A DNA stretch of 56,004 bases from Acidobacteriota bacterium (GCA_023384575.1 JAHDVP010000006.1:110011-166014), one strand, 5' to 3'; positions 42,056-55,109 are shown, counted from the first letter of the stretch. Made by a program: numbers and translations. Notes: a model not told the origin generated them from the sequence alone.

Positions 42056-42260
42056 GACGGTCCTCGTGTCCTCGGGCGCGCGCCCGGCACGCACGCGTGT
42101 CCGCGGCTGGTGGGGGGGTGGGCCGGGGTCTCCAGTGTAGCGCACGTCGGGTCGTTGATTCCGGCCGGGCGCTGCGATATCGTGACGCCGCGCGCTGGCC
42201 CCGTTCCCCAGCCGACGCGTTCGGTTCCCCACCCCCTGTTGGTCCGCCAGGAGCACGCCG

Positions 42261-45200
42261 ATGTCCCGACCCTCCCTCCGCCTCGCGATCTCGTCGACCG
42301 CGCTCGTGCTGGCTGCCGCGCTGACGGCTGGCCACGCCCTCGCGCAGGCGCCCCGTGCGGGGCGGCCCGCGCCGGTGCCGGCCGCACCCTCGGGCCTCAC
42401 GTTCGAGGCGGCAATCGCCAACCTTGCCTTCCGGGAGATCGGTCCGGCCGCGATGGGTGGCCGCGTCGACGACGTCGCCGTCGTCGAGTCGAATCCCTCC
42501 ATCGTCTTCATGGGCCTCGCGTCGGGCGGCGTCTGGAAGACGACCAACGGCGGGACGACGTGGACGCCGGTGTTCGACAACGAGGAGGTGCCGTCGATTG
42601 GCGACATCACGGTGGCGCCCTCCGATCCCGACATCGTGTGGGTGGGCACCGGCGAGCCGAACAACCGGCAGAGCTCGTCGTGGGGCAACGGTGTCTACAA
42701 GTCGACCGACGGCGGCCGCACGTGGTCGCACAAGGGTCTGCGCGACACGCACCACATCGGCCGCATCGTGATCCATCCGAGGAACCCCGACATCGTGTAC
42801 GTCGCCGCCCTCGGCCGGCTGTGGGGGCCGAACAAGGACCGCGGGCTCTTCAAGACCACCGACGGGGGCGCCACCTGGACGCGCGTGCTGGCGATCAGCG
42901 ACGACACCGGCATCGTGGACGTGGCGATGGACCACGCCAGCCCCGACACGCTCTACGCCGCCGCGTACCAGCGCCGGCGCACGGTGTTTGGTTTCGCCGG
43001 CAGCGGGCCCGAAGGGGGCATCCACAAGACGACCGACGGCGGCGCGACGTGGAAGAAGCTGGTGAAGGGCCTGCCGTGGGATCCAGACCCTCCGCGGAGG
43101 CCTGCGGGCGGTCCGGACGGCCTGCCGGCTGGCGCGCTGGCGGCCATGGGGATCACGCTCGCCGAGGCCCCGGCCGCCCCTCGTCCGGCGCCGCCGGCCG
43201 ACACGCGTCAGGAGATCGGGCGCATCGGTCTGAACGTGTACCGAGGCGACACCAGCGTGGTGTACGCGCTCGTCGAGCACGCAAACGGCGGCATCTTCCG
43301 GAGCGACGACAAGGGCGAGTCGTGGACCAGGATGAGCGATACCAACCCGCGGCCGATGTACTACAGCAAGGTCCACATCGACCCGACCAACGACCAGCGG
43401 GTCTGGGTGCTCGGCGCGTCGATGTACTACTCGGAGGATGGGGGGAGGACGTTCGTCACCAACCACGTGCAGCGGATCCACGGCGACTTCCACGCGATGT
43501 GGATCAACCCCGCCAACAGCCAGCACATCGTGCTCGGCTCCGACGGCGGCATCCACTGGAGCTGGGACCGCGGCCGCACGTGGGACTTCGTCAACACGAT
43601 GGCCATCGGCCAGTTCTACGAGATCGGTCTGGACATGCGCCAGCCGTACTTCATCTGCGGCGGACTGCAGGACAACAACACCTGGTGCGGACCGTCCACC
43701 TCGATGAACCCGCGCGGCATCGCCAACAGCGACTGGTTCACCATCGGCGGCGGCGACGGATTCTACGCCCAGATCGATCCCAACGACCCGGACACCGTCT
43801 ACGCCGAGTCGCAGGACGGCAACGTGCTCCGGCGCGACCTGCGCACCGGCGAGTCGCGCAGCATCCGTCCCCAGCCCGCCGAGGGCGAGGCGCCGTACCG
43901 CTTCCAGTGGAACTCGCCGATCGTCATCTCGGCCCACGACTCGAAGACCATCTACTACGCCGGCAACTTCGTCTTCCGGTCGAGGGACCGCGGCGACGGG
44001 TGGACGAGGATCAGCCCCGACGTGACCTCGGGCGCCGACCGCGACGCGCTGCCCATCATGGGCCGCGTGCCAGACCGGCAGACGCGATCGCGGCACGACG
44101 GCGTGCAGCAGTGGCCGGCCACCACGACGCTCAGCGAGTCGCCCCGCTCGCCCGACATCCTCTGGGTGGGCACCGACGACGGGAACCTGCACGTGACGCG
44201 CGACGGCGGCGCGACGTGGAAGAACGTATTCGACCGGGTGTTGGGCGTGCCGAAGGGCACGTACGTGAGCCGCGTGATCGCGTCGCGCCACGCGGATGGG
44301 ACGGCCTATGCCGCCTTCGACGGGCACCGCAGCAACGATTTCGGCATCTACGTGTACGCTACGACCGACTTCGGCGAGACGTGGAGGCGCATCACGACGG
44401 GCCTGCCCGACAACCAGGGCATCGTCAACGTCGTGCGTGAGCATCCGAAGAATCCCGACCTGCTCTTCGCAGGGACCGAGTTCGGCGCGTTCGTCACCTT
44501 CACCCGCGGCGAACGATGGCTGCCGCTGAAGCTGAACCTCCCGACCGTGCCGGTGGACGACATCCAGATCCACCCGCGAGACAACGACCTCGTCTTCGGC
44601 ACGCACGGCCGATCGATCTGGATCCTCGACGACATCACGCCGCTCGCCGAGCTGACGCGGGCGGTACTGGGCAGCGACCTGCACGTCTTCTCGACTCGGC
44701 CCGCGATCCAGTGGCGGCCGTGGGGCAATACCGGGTCGACGGGCCACAAGGCCTTCTTCGGGGCCAACGCCCCCTCGGGCGCCCTCATCCACTATCTGTT
44801 GCGCGAGCCGCTCGCGAATGACGAGCGCGTGCGCCTGACGGTGACCGACGCCACGGGCAAGCAGGTGCGCTCGCTGACGGGCCCCGGCGCGGCGGGCATC
44901 AGCCGCGTGGTCTGGGACACCCGTGCCGATCCGCCGGTCGCCCCGGCGCCTCCGGGCTCGGGCGGCCCCGGTGCCGGCGGGTTCGCGGCGCTCGCCGCCA
45001 GCGTGGGACCGCGCGTCGAGCCGGGCGAGTACAGCGTGAAGGTCGCCGCCGGGGGGAAGGAGTCCACGACCACGGTGACCGTGCTGGAAGATCCGCGTAT
45101 CACGATGACGACGGCCGACCGCGCGACCAGGCGCGCGGCGCTCGACCGGTTGATGCCGAAGCTGGCGCCGATGGTCATGGCGCAGAGAACCATCCAGCAG

Positions 45201-45626
45201 ATGCGGCAGGTGCTCGGCTCGGAGGTGGAGCGCTGGAAGCGACCGGGCGCGCGCGTGCCGGACAACGTGCGCCAGGCCGGTGACGCGCTGCTCGGGAAGG
45301 TCGACGCCCTGTACCCCAACTTCGGGACGCCGCCGGCGGAGCAGCGCGGGCTGGGCGATGCCGGACCGCCGCTTGTCGCGCGGCCGACGCCCTACTCGCA
45401 GCGCCTGCTGCAACTCTATGCCGCCATCGGCAACATGAGCGCGGCGCCGACCGCCTGGCAGCTCGAGCAGGTGGATCTGCTCACCGCCAAGGCCGACGAA
45501 CTGTCGGCGGCCGTGCGGGCGCTCGCCGACGAGCTCGAGACGCTCAACACCCTGATGAACCAGGCGGGGCTGCCGCACATCGTCGTGTCGCCGGCGGGCG
45601 GTCGTCCCAACGAGCGCCAACCGTGA
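42261..45626 (+). CDS. Secreted BNR/sortilin-like beta-propeller protein
   Basis: An exported protein of 1121 residues with signal peptide (cleavage near ALAQA). BNR/Asp-box repeats fill the first two thirds: GVWKTTNGGTTWTPVF, GVYKSTDGGRTWSHKG, GLFKTTDGGATWTRVL, GIHKTTDGGATWKKL, NLHVTRDGGATWKNVF. A C-terminal Ig-like segment (RLTVTDATGKQVRSLTG) and a helical tail follow. It is the same architecture as the minus-strand protein at 6746-10045, with clear blade-by-blade similarity. Ligand and activity unknown. It lies between the ferritin-like gene and the Fur-family gene with no sign of cotranscription. Confidence 0.88.
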   Translation: MSRPSLRLAISSTALVLAAALTAGHALAQAPRAGRPAPVPAAPSGLTFEAAIANLAFREIGPAAMGGRVDDVAVVESNPSIVFMGLASGGVWKTTNGGTTWTPVFDNEEVPSIGDITVAPSDPDIVWVGTGEPNNRQSSSWGNGVYKSTDGGRTWSHKGLRDTHHIGRIVIHPRNPDIVYVAALGRLWGPNKDRGLFKTTDGGATWTRVLAISDDTGIVDVAMDHASPDTLYAAAYQRRRTVFGFAGSGPEGGIHKTTDGGATWKKLVKGLPWDPDPPRRPAGGPDGLPAGALAAMGITLAEAPAAPRPAPPADTRQEIGRIGLNVYRGDTSVVYALVEHANGGIFRSDDKGESWTRMSDTNPRPMYYSKVHIDPTNDQRVWVLGASMYYSEDGGRTFVTNHVQRIHGDFHAMWINPANSQHIVLGSDGGIHWSWDRGRTWDFVNTMAIGQFYEIGLDMRQPYFICGGLQDNNTWCGPSTSMNPRGIANSDWFTIGGGDGFYAQIDPNDPDTVYAESQDGNVLRRDLRTGESRSIRPQPAEGEAPYRFQWNSPIVISAHDSKTIYYAGNFVFRSRDRGDGWTRISPDVTSGADRDALPIMGRVPDRQTRSRHDGVQQWPATTTLSESPRSPDILWVGTDDGNLHVTRDGGATWKNVFDRVLGVPKGTYVSRVIASRHADGTAYAAFDGHRSNDFGIYVYATTDFGETWRRITTGLPDNQGIVNVVREHPKNPDLLFAGTEFGAFVTFTRGERWLPLKLNLPTVPVDDIQIHPRDNDLVFGTHGRSIWILDDITPLAELTRAVLGSDLHVFSTRPAIQWRPWGNTGSTGHKAFFGANAPSGALIHYLLREPLANDERVRLTVTDATGKQVRSLTGPGAAGISRVVWDTRADPPVAPAPPGSGGPGAGGFAALAASVGPRVEPGEYSVKVAAGGKESTTTVTVLEDPRITMTTADRATRRAALDRLMPKLAPMVMAQRTIQQMRQVLGSEVERWKRPGARVPDNVRQAGDALLGKVDALYPNFGTPPAEQRGLGDAGPPLVARPTPYSQRLLQLYAAIGNMSAAPTAWQLEQVDLLTAKADELSAAVRALADELETLNTLMNQAGLPHIVVSPAGGRPNERQP

Positions 45627-45743
45627 GCGCGCCTTCGAAGGACTGCGCAGCGTCTCCGTCTTCTCCGTGTCCGGGGACTTCGGGGGCGGTGACTGCCTCC
45701 CAGGTGTCCAGGCGCTGATTTCTCCGACGGCGCTGGCCGCACC

Positions 45744-45783
45744 GGCCGCCGGTCGCGAGCGCCAGTCGCCACCGGATTGTGAC
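45744..45783. repeat. Dispersed intergenic repeat, copy B
   Basis: GGCCGCCGGTCGCGAGCGCC followed by AGTCGCCACCGGATTGTGAC, a diverged match to the copy at 41487-41527. Confidence 0.45.
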
Positions 45784-45801
45784 ACCTGGACTGCGTTTGG
45801 A

Positions 45802-45823
45802 GTAACTCAATAATTTGATGTAA
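45802..45823. promoter_or_regulatory. Candidate Fur/PerR operator
   Basis: GTAACTCAA and TTGATGTAA form an imperfect inverted repeat (6 of 9 positions) around TAAT, the most AT-rich spot nearby, directly at the Fur-family start. It overlaps possible -10 hexamers, which fits autorepression. Confidence 0.45.
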
Positions 45824-45824
45824 T

Positions 45825-48592
<2,768 letters not shown>

Positions 48593-48608
48593 TCCCCCCG
48601 ACCTTCGA

Positions 48609-48642
48609 CGCTCAGGTCGGCCGTCGCCGGCCGACCTGAGCG
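48609..48642 (+). terminator. Hairpin terminator after katG
   Basis: A perfect 15-bp stem (48609-48623 with 48628-48642) with loop TCGC, 16 nt after the katG stop. No T-tract follows, so it may act as a transcript 3' end stabiliser as well. Confidence 0.7.
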
Positions 48643-48719
48643 TGCCTTGCCCTCCTTCGAGCCTCTGCACGTCAACTTCCAGGGCCACGGTCTCGTCCAA
48701 TAGCGAGTGGAGGGGCCCG

Positions 48720-51116
48720 ATGCTCCACGACCTGAGGCTCGCGTGGCACAACCTGACGAGGCAGCCCGCGTTCACGGCGCTGGTCGTGGGGATTCTGGGG
48801 ACGGCGATCGCCGCCAACACCGCCATCTTCGGCCTGATCGACGCAGCGCTCCTGCGCACCCTGCCGTTTGACGAGCCAGGCCGCCTGGTGATGGGGCAGG
48901 CGACGTTCGGAGGGCGCGTCAACCCCTGGGTCTCCGGCTACGATTACTACGACTACCGGGAGCAGAGCCGCACGCTGGAGTCGTTCGCCTCGCTGGGCGG
49001 TGGCGCCAGCCGCGTCACCGTGCTCGGCGGGCCCGAGCCCGAACTGGTCGAGGCGGCCTTCGTCAGCTGGGACCTCTTTCAGACGCTTCGCGTGCGTCCG
49101 AGCGCCGGACGGCTGTTCACGGAGGAGGATGCCGTGGCCGGTCGTGCGGACGTCGTGATGATCAGTCACGACTTCTGGCAGCGCCGGTTCGGAGGGGCAC
49201 CCGGCGCCGTGGAGAGCACCCTGTCGATTGACGGCCGGCCGCGCCCGGTGATCGGCGTCCTGCCGGCAGGGTTTCACTTCCTGTACCGCGCCGACGTGTG
49301 GGGCCTGACCTACCGTGACGGCCCGCTCGCCTCCGCGCGACGCTGGCACAACCTGCTGCTCGTCGGCCGCCTGAAGCCCGGCGTGTCGATCGAGGAGGCC
49401 CAGAGCGAGATCGACGTCATCTCGGCACGCCTCGAGGCCGAGTATCCCGACACGAACGACGGCAAGGGGTTGCTGCTGACCGGGCTCCACGACGCGCTCG
49501 CCGAGGGCGTTCGCGACAGCCTGCTGATGCTGATGGCCGCCGTCGGGCTCCTGCTGCTCATGGCGTGCGGGAACGTTGCGGGCCTGCTGCTCGCGCGAGG
49601 TCAGACCCGCGCCAGCGACCTGGCGGTGCGGGCCGCCCTCGGAGCGTCCCGCCTCCGTCTCGTGCGCGAGCTTCTCACGGAAAGCGTCGTCCTCGGGCTG
49701 CTGGCCGGTGTCGCCGGCATCGGCCTCGCGTTCGTGTTCGAAGACCTGGCGATCGCGCTGCTGCCAGTCCACCGGCTCGGTATCACCGGCACGACGCTCG
49801 GCCATGGCGCTCTGCTCTTCGCGCTCGGCCTCGCGCTGGCGACCGGCGTGATTTTCGGCACGCTGCCAGCGCTTCGAGAATCGGTCGTGGAACCGTCGCA
49901 CCACTTGAGGGCCGGATCGAGGTCCACCGAGTCGCGTGGCGGCGTCCGGCTGCGCCGGGCGCTCGTCGTCGCGCAGGTCGCCATCTGCTTCGTCCTGCTC
50001 ACAGGGGCGGGCTTGCTCATCCGCAGCTACTCCCGTCAGATGTCGGTCGATCTCGGCTTCGATCCGGCATCGCTCCTGGCGGGCCAGATTCGGCTGGGCG
50101 CCGATGCCTACCCTGAACCGGACGCGCGAATCGCCTTCTTCTCGACGTTCCTGGCGCGTGCGCGGGCACTGCCGGGCGCCACCTCGGTCGGGCTGATCGA
50201 CCGGCTGCCGATCCGGCAGCCAGCGGGCAACATCTACATACGGCGGCCCGACCAGCCGGCCATCGCGAAGATGGAGCTGTCGGCCGACTTTCGTGTGGCC
50301 GACCCGGGCTACCTGCGCACCATGCGGATTCCGCTGCTCGCCGGCCGCGATCTTGCCGAGACCGACACGGCGACGACGCCGCGCGTGATGATCGTCAGCG
50401 CCTCGCTGGCCAACCTCGTCTTCCCAGGGCAGAACCCGATCGGGCAACGCCTCGTGGTGGACATGGGCGACCCCGTCGAGCACGAGGTGGTCGGCGTCGC
50501 GGGCGATGCCCGCCTGCGACACGTACGCAACCGGCCGTTCCACGCGATGTACATGCCGTATCGCCAGTACCCGCGACCGGTGATGCACGTCGCGATCCGC
50601 ACGACTGGCGATCCCACCTTGCTCGTCTCCCCGCTCCGGGCGCTGCTGCGAGAGATGGATCCGAACATCCCGTTTGCGGAACCGGCGACGATGCAGGGGA
50701 TCGTCGACGACGCCGTGGCCGACACGCGGGTGGTGACCGTGTCGCTCGCCGTGTTCTCCGGCCTCGCGTTGCTCGTGGCCCTCCTCGGGATCCACGCGGT
50801 GCTGGCCTATCACGTGAGCCAGCGGGCGCACGAGTTGAGCGTCCGCCTTGCGCTCGGGGCCACGCCGGCGGGCCTGCTGCGCCAGGTCGTGGGCCAGGGA
50901 TTCGTGCTCGTGGGCATTGGCCTCGTGCTGGGAGGCGCCGGTGCCCTGGCGGGAGCGGGCGTGCTGGACCGGCTGCTCTTCGACACCGCGCCGAAGGACC
51001 CGGCGACCTTCGCGGCCGTGACGACGTTCCTGCTGCTGACGTCGTTGATCGCGTGCCTGTTGTCCGCCCGGCGCGTCACTCATCTCAATCCGGTCGACGC
51101 GCTACAGGCTGAGTAG
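48720..51116 (+). CDS. MacB/FtsX-type ABC permease, acidobacterial duplicated family
   Basis: An integral membrane protein of 798 residues with two MacB_PCD/FtsX units. The first TM is ALVVGILGTAIAANTAIFGL, then a large periplasmic domain, three TMs (LLMLMAAVGLLLLMACGNVA region), a second TM and periplasmic domain, and three final TMs ending LNPVDALQAE. No ATP-binding partner gene lies nearby, as is usual for these orphan permeases, whose substrates are unknown. It lacks the N-terminal prefix domain seen in the other copy at 52038-54767. ATG at 48720 follows GGAGGGG. Confidence 0.9.
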   Translation: MLHDLRLAWHNLTRQPAFTALVVGILGTAIAANTAIFGLIDAALLRTLPFDEPGRLVMGQATFGGRVNPWVSGYDYYDYREQSRTLESFASLGGGASRVTVLGGPEPELVEAAFVSWDLFQTLRVRPSAGRLFTEEDAVAGRADVVMISHDFWQRRFGGAPGAVESTLSIDGRPRPVIGVLPAGFHFLYRADVWGLTYRDGPLASARRWHNLLLVGRLKPGVSIEEAQSEIDVISARLEAEYPDTNDGKGLLLTGLHDALAEGVRDSLLMLMAAVGLLLLMACGNVAGLLLARGQTRASDLAVRAALGASRLRLVRELLTESVVLGLLAGVAGIGLAFVFEDLAIALLPVHRLGITGTTLGHGALLFALGLALATGVIFGTLPALRESVVEPSHHLRAGSRSTESRGGVRLRRALVVAQVAICFVLLTGAGLLIRSYSRQMSVDLGFDPASLLAGQIRLGADAYPEPDARIAFFSTFLARARALPGATSVGLIDRLPIRQPAGNIYIRRPDQPAIAKMELSADFRVADPGYLRTMRIPLLAGRDLAETDTATTPRVMIVSASLANLVFPGQNPIGQRLVVDMGDPVEHEVVGVAGDARLRHVRNRPFHAMYMPYRQYPRPVMHVAIRTTGDPTLLVSPLRALLREMDPNIPFAEPATMQGIVDDAVADTRVVTVSLAVFSGLALLVALLGIHAVLAYHVSQRAHELSVRLALGATPAGLLRQVVGQGFVLVGIGLVLGGAGALAGAGVLDRLLFDTAPKDPATFAAVTTFLLLTSLIACLLSARRVTHLNPVDALQAE

Positions 51117-51412
51117 ACGGTCTGGCTGCGGCGCGCGAACGGCGAGCCCGGGTGGGGCCCGTCCACCCCTCTCCGGTGAGCCGTTGATTTGGATCCGCGC
51201 CGCGCGAGAGCCGCTCTCCGAGAACCGTTGGTCGGATGTCGGTTCAAGGCAGCCAGGCTCGGCCGCGCCTTGCACCCGTGACCGGGACCGGCAATACTCG
51301 GGGGTCCGCTGAGACCAGACCGCGCCTGGCGTTCCGCCGGCGGACGCCGCGCCCCTGGGTGGCACGACGTGACGGGCGGCACCGCCTCGGCCGGCGCAGA
51401 AGGAGCAGGAAC
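51117..51412. other. Intergenic gap, nothing recognised
   Basis: Roughly 300 nt without a supported gene, repeat or promoter. Confidence 0.4.
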
Positions 51413-51895
51413 GTGAACAGACTCACACGGCTCGCCCTGGTTTCCGCCATGCTCGCGACGCCTGTTCTCGCGCAGGCGCAGACCACACCGGAGCAGACCA
51501 CACCGCCGTCGACCTACGACGACGCGCTCGCTCGATCGCTCGGCGCGGACGACTACGGGATGAGACGCTACGTCCTGGTGGTGCTGAAGACGGGCCCCAA
51601 CAAGATCCCTGCCGGGCCCGATCGCGAGGAGATGTTCCGCGGCCACTTCGCGAACATGACGCGTCTGTCGGCCGAGGGCAAACTCGCGCTGGCCGGCCCG
51701 TTCGATGGCACCGACGGCTGGCGGGGGCTGTTCATCCTGGCCGTGTCGGACATCGACGAAGCCAGGGCGCTCGTGGCCACCGATCCGGTGGTCATGAAGG
51801 GGGAGATGGTCGCCGAGTACCACAAGTTCTACGGGTCGGCAGCCTTGATGATCGTCCGCGACGCCCACGAACGGATTGCCAGGAAGTCGTTCTGA
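51413..51895 (+). CDS. Exported YciI-like protein
   Basis: A protein of 160 residues. The GTG start follows AGGAGCAGGA, and a signal peptide ends in LAQAQ. The mature domain (MRRYVLVVLKTGPNKIPAGP, HFANMTRLSAEGKLALAGPF, FILAVSDIDEARALVATDPV) is a dimeric alpha/beta YCII-type fold. YciI members are small enzymes or accessory subunits of uncertain reaction; the His in GHFANM is the usual conserved one. Secreted versions are common in Acidobacteriota and Bacteroidota. No functional link to neighbours is visible. Confidence 0.82.
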   Translation: MNRLTRLALVSAMLATPVLAQAQTTPEQTTPPSTYDDALARSLGADDYGMRRYVLVVLKTGPNKIPAGPDREEMFRGHFANMTRLSAEGKLALAGPFDGTDGWRGLFILAVSDIDEARALVATDPVVMKGEMVAEYHKFYGSAALMIVRDAHERIARKSF

Positions 51896-52037
51896 TCCGG
51901 CCGACGATGCGCCCTGCGGCATGGCGCCCGATCGAGGGTCGGGCTGGCCGACGGCCGCGATGTCTTCGTCCGAGCCGTTCAGGGGGCGCGGACTTGAGAG
52001 GGGGCTGACAAGCCGACCGCCAGCCTGGTCGAGGCCG

Positions 52038-54767
52038 TCAGTCGTGGCGCAACGCCACGACCGGATCCATGCGTGTTGCTCGACGCACCGGCACGAATGC
52101 CGCGGCCGCGCCGACGAGTGCGGTCAGCGCGGCGATGGCCAGCAGCGCCATCGGATCGATGCTCGGGCGATGCACGTCGATGTTGCCGATGCCGATGCTG
52201 GCCGATCCGGACGACGACGCCCGCATCGCGAGCATCAGCAACACGGAAAGACCGAGCCCGATGCCAGTGCCGATTCCGACCAACCCTGCCGCCCCCCGCG
52301 CAACGCTCCACAGCACCTGCGGCCTGCGGGCGCCGAGCGCCACGCGAATCCCTATCTCACGTGTTCGCCTCGCGACGGCGAAGGCCACGACCGCATAGAG
52401 GCCGATACTGGCCATCAACAGCCCGAGCCCGGCCAGCGCACCAAGGGCCCAGGCGACCGCCCGTGGTGCCGCCTGTTCGCGTGCCAGAACCTGCGCCATC
52501 GTCCGCGCGGTGATCACGGGCAGCACGGGATCCACGGCACGCACCTCTCCCTGCATCGCCGCAAGGAGGCCAGCTGCATCACCAGAGGTCCTGGCGATGA
52601 CGGTCGTCGGCGCGTGGCCCGACTGCGTGTACGCCAGATAGAACTCGCCGCGCGGCCGATCGGGCACGTCGGCGGCGGAAACGCCCGCCGTCGCCGTGTC
52701 GCGGACGACGCCGATGACCTCCGTCCACGTCTCTGGCTCGGTCTGGCGGCGGAAGCGTCGACCGACGGCGTCCACCGCGCCGAAGTACCTCTTGGCCATC
52801 GTCTCGGAAATGACGGCGACCCTGGGGGTGCCTGGCCGATCGCGTTCGTCGAAGACGCGTCCATGGAGCCGCGGGATGCGCATCGTGTCGAAGAAGCCGG
52901 GTCCTGCCCAGATCATCGAGGGCGCCACCTGCGCCTGTGCGTCGGTGGCGGCTCCCTCGACAGCGATCGGCGTGCTGGCGCTCCGCATCGGCAGACCGTA
53001 TGACAGCGCCGCGGCCTGCACGCCCGGGATGGCGGCGGTCCGCCGCAGGAGGTCGCCGTAGACGTTCGTCGCGGCACTGGCCTGGTACCCGGCAAACCCC
53101 GCGTCGGCCTCGATCATCGCCACACCGTCCACCGCATGACCAACGCGCACTGCCGCGCCCGCTGCCGCCTGCTGCAGGAAGATGCTCGTGCCGCCGAGGA
53201 GCAGTACCGAGGCCGCGACCTGCACGACGATCAGCGCGCTCTTCAGCGTCAGCCGCCGATGATCGAGCGGCGGGACGCCTTCGTCGCGCAGCGCCGGCAG
53301 CAGATCGACGCTCGTCGCGTTCAGCGCCGGCGCCAGGCCGAAGAGGATGCCCGTGACGACCGACAGGCCGATCGTGAAGGCGAGCACATGGTAGTCTGGC
53401 GTCAAGGCCACCGTCACCGGAAGCTCGACGCCCTGCAGTGATTGCAGGGCGCCCCACGCAAGGACGAAGCCGGCAATGCCGCCGGCCAGGGAAAGCAGCA
53501 GGCTCTCGGTCAGCAGGTGCCCGACGATCTGACGCCGTGTGGCGCCCATGGCCAGGCGAACCGACACCTCCCTGAGCCGTGCGGCGCCGCGGACCAGCTG
53601 CAGCGTGGCGATGTTGCTGCATGCGATGGCGAGGACGAGGCCGACGACGACGAGCATCAGCGAGGCGAGCGCCATGAGCGGCACGTCGGCCTGCGGATGG
53701 ACCCGCACCTCCCTTGTCGGGATCACGGAGATTCCCTGGCCAACGGCCAGTTCGCCCCCGGTGCGGAACCCGTCCGGATCGTCGGCCTCGAGGTGACGGG
53801 CGAGCACGTCCATCGCCGTCCTGGCCTGCGTCACGGTGGCTCCGTCACGCAAACGGGCCTTCACCAACAAGGGCACGGGCGTCGAGCCGGCGGCGCGGGC
53901 CTGCGGCATGGGGTTCACGTCCGGGAGTGCGGTGAGCGGCATCCAGACGTCCGTGACGAGACCGAGGTTCAGCGTGCCAGGGTGATGGGCGGGACCGACA
54001 CCGACGATCGTGACGGGCACTTTTCCAAACCGGACGACGCGACCGATGACCTCGGGATCGGCATGGAAGACACGGATCCACGCGCGATACCCCAGGACAG
54101 CCACGACGGCCGCCCCGGGTCGCTCCTCCGTGTCGTCGAACCACCGGCCCAGCGAGGGCCGCAGCCCGAGGACATCCAGGTAGGTTGCCGTCGCGAACTC
54201 GGCGGTGCCGCTGCGAATGACTCCCTCGTGGAGGTATCGGGAGGGGAACGGGATGGTGGTGGCCATGGTTGCCGCAAACACGCCGGTGTCTGCCACTCGC
54301 CGGTAGACGTCGTGGGAGACGACGATCAGCGGCTTGCCGTTGGGATCGTTCTGGTAGATGTCGACGAGGCGATCGGGATTGGCGAACGTCTTGGCGCGGA
54401 ACAGTACCGCGTTGACGATGCTGAAGATCGCGGTGTTGGCGCCGACGGCGAGGCCGAGGATCAGCACCGCGGCCGCGGTGAAACGCCACTCGCGCACCAG
54501 GCGGCGAAGGCCGTAGCGCGTGTCGCGCGCCACGGCGTCGAACGCCGCCATGCCGCGCGCGTCCCGGCAGGCTTCCTTGACCTGCTCGACCCCGCCGAAC
54601 AGGCGCAGCGCCTGATGGCGTGCCTCGTCCGGTCGCAGGCCAGTCGCCTGCAGACGTTCGGCCTCGCGGTCGAGATGCGCCTGCAGCTCTTCGCGCAGAT
54701 CGGATTCGCGACGGCCGCGGAAGAAGAGCGACCGGAGACGGCTGCGCAGGAAGGTGAAGGTGCGCAT
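52038..54767 (-). CDS. MacB/FtsX-type ABC permease with N-terminal prefix domain
   Basis: An integral membrane protein of 909 residues. It begins with a soluble permease-prefix domain (ESDLREELQAHLDREAERLQ, ARHQALRLFGGVEQVKEACR), then the two MacB_PCD/FtsX units (first TM FTAAAVLILGLAVGANTAIF; C-terminus TRMDPVVALRHD). This is the classic form of the acidobacterial duplicated orphan permease. Its start is 2 nt after the PadR gene stop, so the two are an operon. PadR-linked permeases are thought to respond to toxic or surface-active compounds (inference). The start was set at the Met of MRTFTFLRSRL. Confidence 0.92.
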   Translation of the reverse strand: MRTFTFLRSRLRSLFFRGRRESDLREELQAHLDREAERLQATGLRPDEARHQALRLFGGVEQVKEACRDARGMAAFDAVARDTRYGLRRLVREWRFTAAAVLILGLAVGANTAIFSIVNAVLFRAKTFANPDRLVDIYQNDPNGKPLIVVSHDVYRRVADTGVFAATMATTIPFPSRYLHEGVIRSGTAEFATATYLDVLGLRPSLGRWFDDTEERPGAAVVAVLGYRAWIRVFHADPEVIGRVVRFGKVPVTIVGVGPAHHPGTLNLGLVTDVWMPLTALPDVNPMPQARAAGSTPVPLLVKARLRDGATVTQARTAMDVLARHLEADDPDGFRTGGELAVGQGISVIPTREVRVHPQADVPLMALASLMLVVVGLVLAIACSNIATLQLVRGAARLREVSVRLAMGATRRQIVGHLLTESLLLSLAGGIAGFVLAWGALQSLQGVELPVTVALTPDYHVLAFTIGLSVVTGILFGLAPALNATSVDLLPALRDEGVPPLDHRRLTLKSALIVVQVAASVLLLGGTSIFLQQAAAGAAVRVGHAVDGVAMIEADAGFAGYQASAATNVYGDLLRRTAAIPGVQAAALSYGLPMRSASTPIAVEGAATDAQAQVAPSMIWAGPGFFDTMRIPRLHGRVFDERDRPGTPRVAVISETMAKRYFGAVDAVGRRFRRQTEPETWTEVIGVVRDTATAGVSAADVPDRPRGEFYLAYTQSGHAPTTVIARTSGDAAGLLAAMQGEVRAVDPVLPVITARTMAQVLAREQAAPRAVAWALGALAGLGLLMASIGLYAVVAFAVARRTREIGIRVALGARRPQVLWSVARGAAGLVGIGTGIGLGLSVLLMLAMRASSSGSASIGIGNIDVHRPSIDPMALLAIAALTALVGAAAAFVPVRRATRMDPVVALRHD

Positions 54768-54769
54768 CT

Positions 54770-55099
54770 CTACGTCCGCTGCAGCACGAGGTTGACGCCG
54801 GCCGAGAGGCGCTCCCACTTCGCGACCTCGACTTCGAGTTGCCGGCGCCCCGCCCTGGTCAGCGTGTAGAAGCGCGCGCGTCGGTTGTTCTCCGACATGC
54901 CCCACTCCGCAGCGATCCAGCCCTGGTGCTCGAGCCGGTGCAGTGCAGGATAGAGCGAGCCTTGCTGAACGCGCAGCAACTCGTCCGAGATCTGCTGAAT
55001 CCGCTGCGCGATTGCCCACCCGTGCATCGGCTGGAGGGCCACGGTGCGGAGGATCAGGAGGTCAAGGGTGCCCTGAAGGACGTCGGTCTCGTCGCTCAT
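54770..55099 (-). CDS. PadR-family transcriptional regulator
   Basis: A protein of 109 residues with the PadR winged helix: TDVLQGTLDLLILRTVALQP, HGWAIAQRIQQISDELLRVQ, GSLYPALHRLEHQGWIAAEW, and the wing NNRRARFYTLTRAGRRQLE. This is the short subfamily-2 form with a single C-terminal helix for dimerisation. It lies directly upstream of the prefix-domain permease and is expected to repress that operon. An AT-rich segment at about 55110-55133 upstream of its start may hold its promoter and operator. Confidence 0.95.
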   Translation of the reverse strand: MSDETDVLQGTLDLLILRTVALQPMHGWAIAQRIQQISDELLRVQQGSLYPALHRLEHQGWIAAEWGMSENNRRARFYTLTRAGRRQLEVEVAKWERLSAGVNLVLQRT

Positions 55100-55109
55100 G
55101 TCGGCTCTC

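Noticed and set aside
41523-45785. Open frame of 1420 codons on the minus strand
   Set aside because: Antisense to the second BNR protein gene; only its last 173 codons coincide with a real gene, the ferritin-like protein, which has its own ATG at 42055.
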